A stretch of DNA of 37,061 nucleotides from Fodinibacter sp045807225 (lineage in GTDB: Bacteria > Actinomycetota > Actinomycetes > Actinomycetales > Dermatophilaceae): positions 1 to 37,061 of the forward strand of contig JBJMHU010000182.1 in NCBI GenBank assembly GCA_045807225.1. The letters are read 5' to 3'. The notes beneath the pieces are model-generated. The model made no database searches and was not told the DNA's origin. It saw only the letters and a program-made list of their open reading frames with translations. Each line of letters begins with the position of its first letter. Position 1 is the first letter of the stretch. A program made the translations under genes and the position numbers. Shown one piece after another: positions 16,421 through 23,900 of this stretch.

Positions 16421-16500
16421 CCGGGTCAAGATCGACCAATAGGTCGAAGTTGCCCCGACTCGGCCGGGTCAAGATCGACCAATAGGTCGAAGTTGCCCCG
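16421..16500. repeat. Tandem palindromic repeats, family B copies 1 and 2
   Basis: Two identical 37-bp units (16421-16457 and 16464-16500) start CCGGGTCAAG and end GTTGCCCCG, with a 6-base spacer. Each contains the perfect inverted repeat TCGACC-AATA-GGTCGA. They lie between the YhhN and DUF4396 genes. Related single copies occur at 32041-32065 and 32095-32122. Confidence 0.85.
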
Positions 16501-16546
16501 CGCCGGCGACCTCGGGCCCGGCACTTGCCTCTTCGCATCGACCCTT

Positions 16547-16558
16547 GGTCAAGATCGA
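16547..16558. repeat. Truncated family B repeat
   Basis: GGTCAAGATCGA repeats the left part of the two 37-bp units upstream, then the similarity stops. It abuts the CsoR-like operator and overlaps any -35 region of the DUF4396 gene. Confidence 0.5.
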
Positions 16559-16566
16559 TCCGGAAT

Positions 16567-16583
16567 ATACCCCTGGGGGGTAC
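16567..16583. promoter_or_regulatory. CsoR-family operator-like site
   Basis: ATACCCC-TGG-GGGGTAC is a G-tract inverted repeat of the type bound by CsoR/RcnR/CstR repressors (TACCCC...GGGGTA). It lies 15-31 bases before the DUF4396 start, where binding would block transcription. No csoR-type gene is visible in the window. Confidence 0.6.
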
Positions 16584-16597
16584 CTGTTACCGGCTGT

Positions 16598-17083
16598 ATG
16601 GAGACGACCCACCACACCTCCCACCCGTCGCACACCCACGCCGCCGCCGGGGGTTCGTGGTCCGGGGCTGCCCGGGCCACCCTGCACTGCCTCACGGGCT
16701 GCGCCATCGGTGAGATCCTCGGCCTGGCGATCGGCACCGCCCTCGGGCTGTCGACCGGTGCCACGATCGTGCTGGCCATCGCGCTGGCCTTCGTGTTCGG
16801 GTATGCCCTGACCCTCACCCCGGTGCTGCGCTCCGGCGTGGCCCTCAAGGCTGCGCTCGCCGTCACCCTGGCCGCCGACACTGTGTCCATCACCGTCATG
16901 GAGCTCGTCGACAACTCGATCATGCTGGTGGTCCCCGGCGCCATGGATGCCGGCCTCACCACGGCCCTGTTCTGGGGATCGCTGGCCCTGTCGCTGGCGG
17001 TCGCGTTCGTGCTCACGGTGCCCGTCAACCGCTGGCTCATCTCCCGTGGCAAGGGCCACGCCGTCGTGCACGGGATGCACTGA
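16598..17083 (+). CDS. DUF4396 family membrane protein with His-rich N-terminus
   Basis: The 161-residue protein starts METTHHTSHPSHTHAAAG, with five histidines in the first 14 residues. The DUF4396 core follows: TLHCLTGCAIGEILGLAIG, LALAFVFGYALTL, SITVMELVDNSIM and a last helix near 125-148. About four membrane helices are predicted. DUF4396 has no established function but often occurs beside metal or thiol stress genes. The His cluster and the upstream CsoR-like site suggest copper or persulfide response, which is inference. I chose the ATG at 16598 because it puts the operator upstream; the frame extends further left without family similarity. Confidence 0.87.
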   Translation: METTHHTSHPSHTHAAAGGSWSGAARATLHCLTGCAIGEILGLAIGTALGLSTGATIVLAIALAFVFGYALTLTPVLRSGVALKAALAVTLAADTVSITVMELVDNSIMLVVPGAMDAGLTTALFWGSLALSLAVAFVLTVPVNRWLISRGKGHAVVHGMH

Positions 17084-17121
17084 GGCAGCCGGCGCTCGCG
17101 GCATCCGCGACGCCACCCGAA

Positions 17122-17167
17122 CTACCGCCTGGTAGGTGCACCGATGACCCCACCTACCAGGTGGTAG
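17122..17167. repeat. Palindromic repeat, family C copy 1
   Basis: CTACCGCCTGGTAGGTG pairs with CACCTACCAGGTGGTAG at 16 of 17 positions across a 12-base loop. It lies 38 bases after the DUF4396 stop. It matches copy 2 at about 38 of 46 positions. Confidence 0.75.
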
Positions 17168-17216
17168 GCGAGGGCAGCAGGCCGCCGACGACCCGGCATC
17201 CGGCACTCGCCTCGGT

Positions 17217-17262
17217 CTACCGCCTCGTAGGTGCACCGATCACTGCGCCCACGCGGTGGTAG
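17217..17262. repeat. Palindromic repeat, family C copy 2
   Basis: It begins CTACCGCCTCGTAGGTGCAC and ends GGTGGTAG, the same length as copy 1. The right arm is decayed, so the inner stem is weaker. The 95-bp periodicity between copies suggests an array. Confidence 0.7.
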
Positions 17263-17364
17263 CCGACGCCAGGCCGGATGCCCGATGCTCGGCCGGCCCG
17301 CACCCGCGCGCTCGCCGGGTGCGACGGCATCCGACCTCGCCGGAAACCGCTGGCGCTGCTGCGA

Positions 17365-17370
17365 TACCCT
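17365..17370 (+). promoter_or_regulatory. Leaderless -10 element of the leuS transcript
   Basis: TACCCT ends 6 bases before the GTG of the leader peptide at 17377. Transcription would begin at or beside that codon, so the leader peptide would be translated from a leaderless RNA. Confidence 0.55.
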
Positions 17371-17376
17371 GACGTG

Positions 17377-17403
17377 GTGACGAGGTTCGAGCTTCTTCCC
17401 TAG
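17377..17403 (+). CDS. leuS leader peptide with tandem leucine codons
   Basis: GTG ACG AGG TTC GAG, then CTT CTT, then CCC TAG encodes MTRFELLP. CTT is very rarely used for leucine here (CTG and CTC dominate), so two in a row directly before the stop is the hallmark of an attenuation peptide. An intrinsic terminator follows 29 bases after the stop and leuS begins 45 bases beyond it. Ribosome stalling at the CTT codons when charged tRNA-Leu is low would allow read-through into leuS. It is too short for independent coding proof. Confidence 0.65.
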   Translation: MTRFELLP

Positions 17404-17404
17404 C

Positions 17405-17428
17405 CGCGTCGGCCACCCGGCCCGCGCG
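17405..17428 (+). promoter_or_regulatory. Leader hairpin upstream of the leuS terminator
   Basis: CGCGTCGGCC-ACCC-GGCCCGCGCG forms a stem with one mismatch and one G-U pair, starting directly after the leader-peptide stop. A ribosome stalled on the CTT codons would cover its 5' arm. I could not identify the alternative pairing that would disrupt the terminator. Confidence 0.45.
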
Positions 17429-17431
17429 GCG

Positions 17432-17457
17432 ACCCCTCCTGCGTGAGGGGTTTTTTT
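17432..17457 (+). terminator. Attenuator terminator before leuS
   Basis: ACCCCTC-CTGCGT-GAGGGGT is a perfect 7-bp stem followed by an unbroken T-run, a textbook intrinsic terminator and the only one with a long U-tract that I noticed in this window. It lies between the leader peptide and leuS on the leuS strand, with no other gene upstream to terminate. Confidence 0.85.
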
Positions 17458-17501
17458 CTGTCCGCAAGCCCGAAGCCACCACCGAGACCCACGAGGACGA
17501 G

Positions 17502-20435
17502 ATGAGCGACACCCCGCACCGCTACACGGCCGAGCTGGCCGGGCAGATCGAGGTCGCCTGGCAGGACCGCTGGGCCGAGCGCGGCACCTACCACGCCCCC
17601 AACCCTGCCGGTCCCTGGGCCGATCCCGAGGCCGTCGCGGCCTATGACGGCGGGCACCTCCTCGTCCTCGACATGTTCCCGTACCCGAGCGGCGCCGGCC
17701 TGCACGTCGGCCACCCGCTGGGCTACATCGCCACCGACGTCGTCGCGCGCTTCAACCGGATGCTCGGCAAGAACGTGCTGCACTGCCTGGGCTACGACGC
17801 GTTCGGCCTGCCCGCCGAGCAGTACGCCGTGCAGACCGGTCAGCACCCGCGCAAGACCACCGAGGACAACATCGTCATCATGGCGCGCCAGCTGCGCCGT
17901 CTCGGCCTGGGCCACGACGACCGCCGCGCCCTCCAGACCATCGACCCCGACTACTACCGCTGGACCCAGTGGATCTTCCTGCAGATCTACAACTCGTGGT
18001 ACGACGCGGATGCCGTGCGCCCCGACGGCGGCGTGGGCCGCGCCCGCCCGATCGCCGCGCTGGTCGAGGAATACCGCAGCGGTGTCCGCCCGCTGCCCGC
18101 CGACGACGGCCGCGACTGGGACGACCTCAGCGACGTCGAGCGCGCCGGCATCCTCGACGGCCAGCGCCTGGCCTACACCAGCGAGGCGCCGGTCAACTGG
18201 TGCCCCGGCCTGGGCACGGTGCTCTCCAACGAGGAGGTCACCAACGACGGCCGTTCCGAGCGGGGCAACTTCCCGGTGTTCAAGCGCAACCTGCGCCAGT
18301 GGATGATGCGGATCACCGCCTACGCCGACCGGCTGGCCGACGACCTCGACCGGGTCGACTGGCCGGAGAAGGTCCGGATCATGCAGCGCAACTGGATCGG
18401 CCGCAGCTCCGGCGCGCGCGTCACGTTCCCGATCGCCCGCGGCGGTGTCACGGATGCCGCTGACGCACCGTCCGCGGTGGCTCCCGGCATCGAGGTGTTC
18501 ACCACCCGGCCCGACACCCTGTTCGGCGCCACCTTCATGGTGCTGGCCCCCGAGCACCCGCTCGTCGACGAGCTGGTCCCGGCCGGTGGCTGGCCCGAGG
18601 GGACCAAGGACGCCTGGACCGGTGGCGCCGCCACCCCGCAGGAGGCCGTCGACGCCTACCGCCGCGCGGCATCCCGCAAGAACGACGTCGAGCGGCAGAG
18701 CGAGGGCAAGGACAAGACCGGAGTGTTCACCGGCGGCTGGGCGACCAACCCGGTCACCGGCACGCGCATCCCGGTCTTCGTGGCCGACTACGTGCTCATG
18801 GGCTACGGCACCGGCGCGATCATGGCCGTGCCGGGCCAGGACGAGCGCGACTGGGACTTCGCCACGGCCTTCGACCTGCCGATCATCCGCACCGTGCAGC
18901 CCACCGCCGACCACGACGAGAACACCGCCTTCACGGGCGCGGGCCCGGCCATCAACTCCGCCAACGACGAGCTCAGCCTCGACGGGCTCGACGTCCCCGA
19001 GGCCAAGGAGCGGGTCACCGCGTGGCTGCAGGACAAGGGCCTGGGCGAGCCCACCGTCACCTACAAGCTGCGCGACTGGCTGTTCAGCCGGCAGCGCTAC
19101 TGGGGCGAGCCGTTCCCGGTCGTGTTCGACGAGGACGGCATCGCCCACGGCCTGCCGGACCAGATGCTGCCCGTCGAGCTGCCCGAGGTGCCCGACTACA
19201 GCCCGAAGACCTACGACCCCGACGACGCGAGCAGCGAGCCCGAGCCACCGCTGTCGCGGGTCGACGAGTGGGTGCACGTCGACCTCGACCTCGGCGACGG
19301 TCGCGGCACCCGGCGCTACCGCCGCGAGACCAACACCATGCCCAACTGGGCCGGGTCGTGCTGGTACTACCTGCGCTACCTCGATCCCGCCAACCGCGAC
19401 GCCGTCGTCGACCCCGGCAACGAGGCCTACTGGATGGGCCCCCGCGACGAGCCGGTCGCCGGCGCCGCTCCCGGCACCCGTGACCCGGGTGGCGTCGACC
19501 TCTACGTCGGCGGTGTCGAGCACGCCGTGCTGCACCTGCTCTACGCCCGCTTCTGGCACAAGGTGCTGCACGACCTGGGCCACCTCACCAGCGACGAGCC
19601 GTTCCGCACCTACTTCAGCCAGGGCTACATCCAGGCCGCCGCGTTCAAGGACGCCCGCGGCCAGTACGTCGAGGCCAAGGAGGTCGACGAGGCCGCCGAC
19701 GGCACCCTCACCTGGCAGGGCCAGCCGGTCACGCGCGAGTTCGGCAAGATCGGCAAGTCGCTGAAGAACATGGTCAGCCCCGACGAGATGTACGCCGCCT
19801 TCGGGGCCGACACCTTCCGGCTCTACGAGATGGGCCTGGGCCCGCTGGAGCAGAGCAAGCCCTGGGACACGCGGGCCGTGGTCGGAAGCCAGCGCTTCCT
19901 GCAACGGCTGTGGCGCAACGTGATCGACGAGGAGACGGGCGCGGTCATCGTCACCGACACCCCGATGGATGCCGCGACGACCCGGGTGCTGCACCGCACC
20001 ATCGACGCCGTGCGCACCGACTACGCCGGGCTGGCCTTCAACACCGCCATCGCCCGGCTCACCGAGCTGAACAACGCGCTGACCAAGCTGAAGGGCGGGG
20101 TGCCCCGCGAGGCCGCTGAGTCGATCGTGCTCATGGTCGCCCCCATGGCGCCACACATCGCCGAGGAGCTCTGGGCTCGGATGGGTCACGAGGAGTCGCT
20201 GGTGCACGCTCCCTTCCCGGTCGCTGACCCGGCGCTGCTCGTCGAGGACACCGTCACCTGCGTGGTGCAGGTCAAGGGCAAGGTGCGCGACCGGCTGGAG
20301 GTGCCCTCCGACATCACCGAGGACGCCTTGCGCGAGCTCGCGCTCGCGAGCGAGAAGGTGCAGGCGGCGGTGCCCGACGGCATCCGCACCGTCATCGTGC
20401 GCGCCCCCAAGCTCGTCAACGTCGTGCCCGCCTGA
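17502..20435 (+). CDS. leuS: Leucyl-tRNA synthetase
   Basis: LeuRS charges tRNA-Leu with leucine. The 977-residue protein has the class I HIGH motif as HVGHPLGYIATD (about 69), the editing domain with TTRPDTLFGATFMVLAPEHP and GTGAIMAVPGQDERDWDFA, WCPGLGTVLSNEE, the RDWLFSRQRYWGEP catalytic segment, and the KMSKS loop as KIGKSLKN (about 748), the actinobacterial form. The ATG at 17502 follows a GAGGACG-type site. Expression appears controlled by the leader peptide and terminator upstream. A family A repeat lies directly after the stop. Confidence 0.99.
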   Translation: MSDTPHRYTAELAGQIEVAWQDRWAERGTYHAPNPAGPWADPEAVAAYDGGHLLVLDMFPYPSGAGLHVGHPLGYIATDVVARFNRMLGKNVLHCLGYDAFGLPAEQYAVQTGQHPRKTTEDNIVIMARQLRRLGLGHDDRRALQTIDPDYYRWTQWIFLQIYNSWYDADAVRPDGGVGRARPIAALVEEYRSGVRPLPADDGRDWDDLSDVERAGILDGQRLAYTSEAPVNWCPGLGTVLSNEEVTNDGRSERGNFPVFKRNLRQWMMRITAYADRLADDLDRVDWPEKVRIMQRNWIGRSSGARVTFPIARGGVTDAADAPSAVAPGIEVFTTRPDTLFGATFMVLAPEHPLVDELVPAGGWPEGTKDAWTGGAATPQEAVDAYRRAASRKNDVERQSEGKDKTGVFTGGWATNPVTGTRIPVFVADYVLMGYGTGAIMAVPGQDERDWDFATAFDLPIIRTVQPTADHDENTAFTGAGPAINSANDELSLDGLDVPEAKERVTAWLQDKGLGEPTVTYKLRDWLFSRQRYWGEPFPVVFDEDGIAHGLPDQMLPVELPEVPDYSPKTYDPDDASSEPEPPLSRVDEWVHVDLDLGDGRGTRRYRRETNTMPNWAGSCWYYLRYLDPANRDAVVDPGNEAYWMGPRDEPVAGAAPGTRDPGGVDLYVGGVEHAVLHLLYARFWHKVLHDLGHLTSDEPFRTYFSQGYIQAAAFKDARGQYVEAKEVDEAADGTLTWQGQPVTREFGKIGKSLKNMVSPDEMYAAFGADTFRLYEMGLGPLEQSKPWDTRAVVGSQRFLQRLWRNVIDEETGAVIVTDTPMDAATTRVLHRTIDAVRTDYAGLAFNTAIARLTELNNALTKLKGGVPREAAESIVLMVAPMAPHIAEELWARMGHEESLVHAPFPVADPALLVEDTVTCVVQVKGKVRDRLEVPSDITEDALRELALASEKVQAAVPDGIRTVIVRAPKLVNVVPA

Positions 20436-20442
20436 GTCGCAA

Positions 20443-20523
20443 CTTTCCCGCCCGATCCCGGAACTTTCACCTTCGCACCGCTTCCTTTCACCTGCGAAGG
20501 TGAAGGTTCCGGTGCGAAGCGGC
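20443..20523. repeat. Intergenic palindromic repeat, family A copy 2
   Basis: GGAACTTTCACCTTCGC pairs with GCGAAGGTGAAGGTTCC at 16 of 17 positions; the CACCGCTTC and GAAGCGG parts also pair. The left half matches the copy at 3734-3811. It begins 8 bases after the leuS stop, so it could act as a factor-independent hairpin for RNA 3' ends, though no U-tract follows. Confidence 0.7.
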
Positions 20524-20613
20524 CCCCTCGCCGCGAGATGTCCCGCGGCGGCCCCGGCTCACCGTACGTCTCGCGTCGTGGACCGCGGTCGACGCGCCCC
20601 CACCCGGCATCCC

Positions 20614-20619
20614 TAGACT
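20614..20619 (+). promoter_or_regulatory. -10 element upstream of the SAM riboswitch
   Basis: TAGACT lies 10 bases before the riboswitch P1 stem, the same hexamer as in the tRNA-Ala promoter. I saw no clear -35. Confidence 0.5.
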
Positions 20620-20628
20620 GCTCGGCGT

Positions 20629-20746
20629 AGGTCATGAGTGCTAGTGGCAAGCCCCGGCTCGCTGGCCAGCAACCCTCCTCCGCGGTGGGGTGCTCCGGGT
20701 GACGACCTGGTCGGCGACCCCTCTGGCGCCGGCAAGCGCGGGATCC
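20629..20746 (+). ncRNA. SAM-IV riboswitch
   Basis: The P1 stem AGGTC/GACCT encloses the SAM-I-superfamily core: CATGAGTG, then CAAGCCCCGGCTCGCTGG, CCAGCAACCCTCC, the CCGCGGTGGGGTGC hairpin and CCGGGTGACGACC. A downstream GGCAAGCGCGGG element matches the SAM-IV pseudoknot region, separating it from SAM-I. SAM-IV is mainly actinobacterial and switches sulfur genes off when S-adenosylmethionine is high. A CGGGTC-GT-GACCCG hairpin (about 20747-20760) precedes the start codon at 20791, consistent with translational control. Confidence 0.88.
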
Positions 20747-20790
20747 CGGGTCGTGACCCGAGGTCCTAGGGACCATCGGAGACAGTCACC

Positions 20791-22233
20791 GTGTCGATCG
20801 CCAGCACCTCTGCACCTCTCAACGCCACTGCACCCACCCCCACCTTCCACCGCCGCCCCCGACTGCGCGCCGTGCCGGATGCCGTCGCGCACCGCCACCT
20901 CGGCGCCCCGAACCCGGCCGGGACCCTTCCGGCGGTGGTGCGCCCCGACCTGGTGCCGACCCTGTCGGGCGACCTGGTCGACTACGCGAACCTGGACCAC
21001 GCGGCATCCACCCCGGCCCTGCAGCGGGTGGCCCGGGCCGTCGAGAGCGCCACCCGCACCTACTCCAGCGTGCACCGGGGCACCGGCTGGCTCTCGCGGG
21101 TGACCAGCGCCCACTACGAGGCCGCTCGCGACGAGGTGGCCCGCTTCGTCGGCGCCCGCGAGGACGACGTCGTCGTCTTCACCCGCAGCACCACCGACTC
21201 GGTCAACCTGCTCGCCCGGGCCCTGCCCCGCGACACCTCGGTGGTCGTCTTCGCCTCCGAGCACCACGCGACCCTGCTGCCCTGGCGCGGCCGCGACACC
21301 GTGCGCCTGCCCGTGCCCGGCAGCACCCGCGACGCCGAGGCCCTGCTCGAGGCCGCCCTGCGCGCCCTGCCCACCGGCACCGCCCGCCGCCCCCGCCAGG
21401 CGCTGGTCGTCCTGACCGCCGCCTCCAACGTCACCGGGGAGTTCTGGCCGGTCGAGCGGCTCACCGCCATCGCCCGCCGGCACGGTGCCCGGGTGCTCCT
21501 CGACGCCGCGCAGTACGCCGCGCACCGGCCGCTCGACCTCGAGGCGCTCGACGTCGACTGGGTCGCCTTCTCGGGCCACAAGGTGCACGCCCCCTACGGC
21601 ACGGGAGTGCTCGCCGGCCGCAGCGACTGGCTGGATGCCGCGCAGCCCTACCTCGCCGGCGGCGGCGCCACCGCGCAGGTCACCGAGCGCGGAACCCGCT
21701 GGGCCACCGGCGCAGCGCGCCACGAGGCGGGCAGTCCCAACGTGCTCGGCGCCATCGCGCTCGCGGCGGCCTGCGCCACCATCCGCGAGCACCGCGTCGC
21801 GATCGAGGCCCACGAGGCCCGGCTCACCCAGCGCCTCGTCGACGGGCTGCGGGAGATCGACGGCGTCACCACCTACTCGATCTTCGGCGACGACACCGAG
21901 CGCGGCCCGGTCGTCACCTTCACCGTCGACGGCCTCGACAGCTCGCTCGTGGCGGCGGCCCTGTCGGCCGAGCACGGCATCGGGGTGCGGGCCGGCAAGT
22001 TCTGTGCACACCTGTTGGTCGACGCCCTGCTCGAGGAGGGCTCCGACGAGCACGACACCGCGGTGCGGGTGAGTGCGGGCCTGGCCAGCCGGCCGGAGCA
22101 CGTCGAGCGCCTGCTCGCCGCAGTGGGCACGCTGGCCGCCGAGGGCCCGGGAGCGCACTACGAGCACACCCCCGAGCAGGGCTGGGTGCCGGTCGACGAC
22201 ACCCGCGAGCTGTCCGCTCCGCTGCCCTGGTGA
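20791..22233 (+). CDS. Class V aminotransferase (SufS/NifS-like) under SAM control
   Basis: The 480-residue PLP enzyme resembles cysteine desulfurases. It shows LDHAASTPAL, VVFTRSTTDSVNLLA, ASEHHATLLPW, and VVLTAASNVTGEFWPV. The PLP lysine is in AFSGHKVHAPYGTGVLAG (about 264), and a cysteine in GVRAGKFCAHLL sits where SufS has its catalytic Cys loop. A 75-residue N-terminal extension is unlike SufS. Placement behind a SAM-IV riboswitch, not in a suf operon, argues for sulfur amino acid metabolism (cysteine/methionine breakdown or sulfur release). The exact reaction is not known to me. Two strong hairpins follow the gene. Confidence 0.88.
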   Translation: MSIASTSAPLNATAPTPTFHRRPRLRAVPDAVAHRHLGAPNPAGTLPAVVRPDLVPTLSGDLVDYANLDHAASTPALQRVARAVESATRTYSSVHRGTGWLSRVTSAHYEAARDEVARFVGAREDDVVVFTRSTTDSVNLLARALPRDTSVVVFASEHHATLLPWRGRDTVRLPVPGSTRDAEALLEAALRALPTGTARRPRQALVVLTAASNVTGEFWPVERLTAIARRHGARVLLDAAQYAAHRPLDLEALDVDWVAFSGHKVHAPYGTGVLAGRSDWLDAAQPYLAGGGATAQVTERGTRWATGAARHEAGSPNVLGAIALAAACATIREHRVAIEAHEARLTQRLVDGLREIDGVTTYSIFGDDTERGPVVTFTVDGLDSSLVAAALSAEHGIGVRAGKFCAHLLVDALLEEGSDEHDTAVRVSAGLASRPEHVERLLAAVGTLAAEGPGAHYEHTPEQGWVPVDDTRELSAPLPW

Positions 22234-22297
22234 CGTCGCGCCCGGCACCCGGGCTCGCCAGGTGACGGCTGCGGCTCGGGGCTGACGACAGGAAGAC

Positions 22298-22343
22298 GCC
22301 GGTCCCGCCGCACCTGCAGGGGGGTGAGTGCGGCGGGACCGGC
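22298..22343. terminator. 16-bp hairpin after the aminotransferase gene
   Basis: GCCGGTCCCGCCGCAC pairs perfectly with GTGCGGCGGGACCGGC over a 14-base loop. It lies between convergent genes and is probably a terminator or RNA 3'-end stabiliser, although it lacks a U-tract. Confidence 0.6.
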
Positions 22344-22350
22344 TGGGGAC

Positions 22351-22384
22351 AGCAACCTCGCGTGTGCAGGCACGCGAGGTTGCT
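22351..22384. terminator. 14-bp hairpin after the ferredoxin gene
   Basis: AGCAACCTCGCGTG pairs perfectly with CACGCGAGGTTGCT across TGCAGG. It lies 6 bases beyond the ferredoxin stop on the minus strand and probably terminates the redox operon. Confidence 0.65.
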
Positions 22385-22389
22385 GGGCT

Positions 22390-22596
22390 CTAGGTGGTGT
22401 GCAGGTGCAGGGCACGCCGCGGGCAGGCCTGGACGGCTTCCTTGGCGAGGCGTTCCTCCTCGCGCCGCACGGGGCCGAGCACCACGGGGTAACCCCACTC
22501 GTCGACCCGGATCTTCTCGGGGAACAGCTCGGCGCACAGGCCGCGGGCCCGGCACTCGGGCCAGTCGACCTTCAGGACCGTCTCGCGGGGGCTCAT
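22390..22596 (-). CDS. 3Fe-4S-type ferredoxin
   Basis: The 68-residue protein carries C-x5-C (CRARGLC) early and a third cysteine in ACPRRAL near the C-terminus, the ligand pattern of [3Fe-4S] or alternative [4Fe-4S] actinobacterial ferredoxins. It transfers single electrons in the cytoplasm. The ATG (22596) overlaps the stop of the NuoF-like gene, so it is last in the redox operon and its partner is probably the NuoF-like flavoprotein. Confidence 0.9.
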   Translation of the reverse strand: MSPRETVLKVDWPECRARGLCAELFPEKIRVDEWGYPVVLGPVRREEERLAKEAVQACPRRALHLHTT

Positions 22597-23900
22597 CGCT
22601 GCACCGCCAGGCGCTGCGTGTCCGAGCTCGCGACCCGGTGGCCGCGCGGCGCCCGGCTCGAGCACCGGCAGGCGCGGTCGAGGTGCGCCTCGACGTGGTC
22701 CTCCAGGGTGCTCAGCAGGGAGCCGACCAGCCGGGCGGTGCCGTCGGGGTGGGCGCACGCGCCGCGCCCGGTGACCAGGCCGGACAGCTCCACCAGGCGC
22801 ATCCGGGTGTCGGCGCCGTCGGCCAGGCCCTGCATCTCGGCCGCCATGGCGGGCAGGCCGTTGCGGCAGGGCCCGCAGCGTCCGGCCGACTCCGCTGCGA
22901 GGTAGGTGGTGTAGCGGGCGGTCTCGGCCACCGGGCACGACCCGTCGCTCAGCGAGAGGAGTGAGCCGGCCCCGAGACGGGCCCCGACCTCGCCGAGCAC
23001 GGCATTCGACCACTCCAGGCCCGGCACGTCGGCGGGGTGCACCCACGAGCCGTGGAACCCGCCGACGAGGAGCGGCGCCGTGAGCGCCTCTGGCTCGAGC
23101 ACGCTGGCCGCGCTGGAGCCGTGCTCCACCTCGACCACGTGCACGTCGCGGAACACCCCGTCGTAGGCCGGCGCCGTGGTGAGGGTGAGCAGGCTGGTGC
23201 CGGGCTCGTCGGGCGTGCCGTGGGCGGCATACGCGTCGATGCCCCAGAGCACCAGGGCGGCGAGGTGCGCGTAGGACTCGGCGTTCGACAGCAGGGTCGG
23301 GCGGCGCTGGTGGCCGTCGACCGCCTCGGGTGCCCAGGACGTGACCGGCAGGCCAGGCCGGCCGGCCATGAGCTCGATGAGGGCGCGCGACTGGCCCGAC
23401 ACGAACCGCGAGGCGGCCTCGTGCTGCACCCAGCGGATGCCGCGGTCGTCACGTTCGGCGGTGGCCCGGTGCACGGCGGCGCCGACCCACGGCCGGTCCT
23501 CGGAGCTGACCACGTGGATCTCGCGGGCCCCCAGCGAGCGGGCGGCAATCACGGCACCGTCGAGCACGAGGTGCGGCGCGACGTCGAGCAGTGCGCTGTC
23601 CTTGGCGCTGGCCGGCTCGCCCTCCGCCGCGTTGACCACGACGTAGGGGCGGCGGCCGCCGACCTTGGCCCGCGACCCGCGAGCCCGCATCACGGTCTGC
23701 AGCTTGCGCGACAGCGGAAAGCCCGCACCTCCCCGGCCGCGGACCTCGACCTCGCGGAGCAGCTCGAGCAGGGCCTCGACGCCCGGCTCGGGCAGCGCAC
23801 CCAGGCGCGACCGGTGGGCGACCAGAGCGGGGCCCCGGTCGATGCCGGACAGCAGGAGCGGCCCGCTGTGCACGTCGACGCTGGCGGGTGGGCGGATCAT
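22593..23900 (-). CDS. NuoF-like NADH-binding flavoprotein
   Basis: The 435-residue protein resembles the complex I 51-kDa subunit. It has RGRGGAGFPLSRKLQ and NAAEGEPASAKDS for FMN/NADH, an SLBB-like middle, and the Fe-S segment ESAGRCGPCRNGLP with GRGACAHPDG. The first cysteine of the classical C-x2-C-x2-C is Ala here, leaving three visible ligands, as I recall for stand-alone actinobacterial paralogues. No other nuo genes are nearby, so it probably passes electrons between NAD(P)H, the ferredoxin and the membrane protein encoded upstream. Start and stop overlap its neighbours as ATGA. Confidence 0.88.
   Translation of the reverse strand: MIRPPASVDVHSGPLLLSGIDRGPALVAHRSRLGALPEPGVEALLELLREVEVRGRGGAGFPLSRKLQTVMRARGSRAKVGGRRPYVVVNAAEGEPASAKDSALLDVAPHLVLDGAVIAARSLGAREIHVVSSEDRPWVGAAVHRATAERDDRGIRWVQHEAASRFVSGQSRALIELMAGRPGLPVTSWAPEAVDGHQRRPTLLSNAESYAHLAALVLWGIDAYAAHGTPDEPGTSLLTLTTAPAYDGVFRDVHVVEVEHGSSAASVLEPEALTAPLLVGGFHGSWVHPADVPGLEWSNAVLGEVGARLGAGSLLSLSDGSCPVAETARYTTYLAAESAGRCGPCRNGLPAMAAEMQGLADGADTRMRLVELSGLVTGRGACAHPDGTARLVGSLLSTLEDHVEAHLDRACRCSSRAPRGHRVASSDTQRLAVQR

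Noticed and set aside
16421..17262. CRISPR array
   Set aside because: Only two or three repeats, spacers of 6 or 49 bases, internally palindromic units and no cas genes.
17346..17501. T-box riboswitch before leuS
   Set aside because: No T-box core sequence is visible, and the space between the -10 element and the terminator is too short; a leader peptide explains the features better.
17400..20207. A 935-codon open frame on the minus strand opposite leuS
   Set aside because: It mirrors the leuS frame, a usual effect of high third-position GC. leuS motifs are complete and the antisense product has no recognisable domain.
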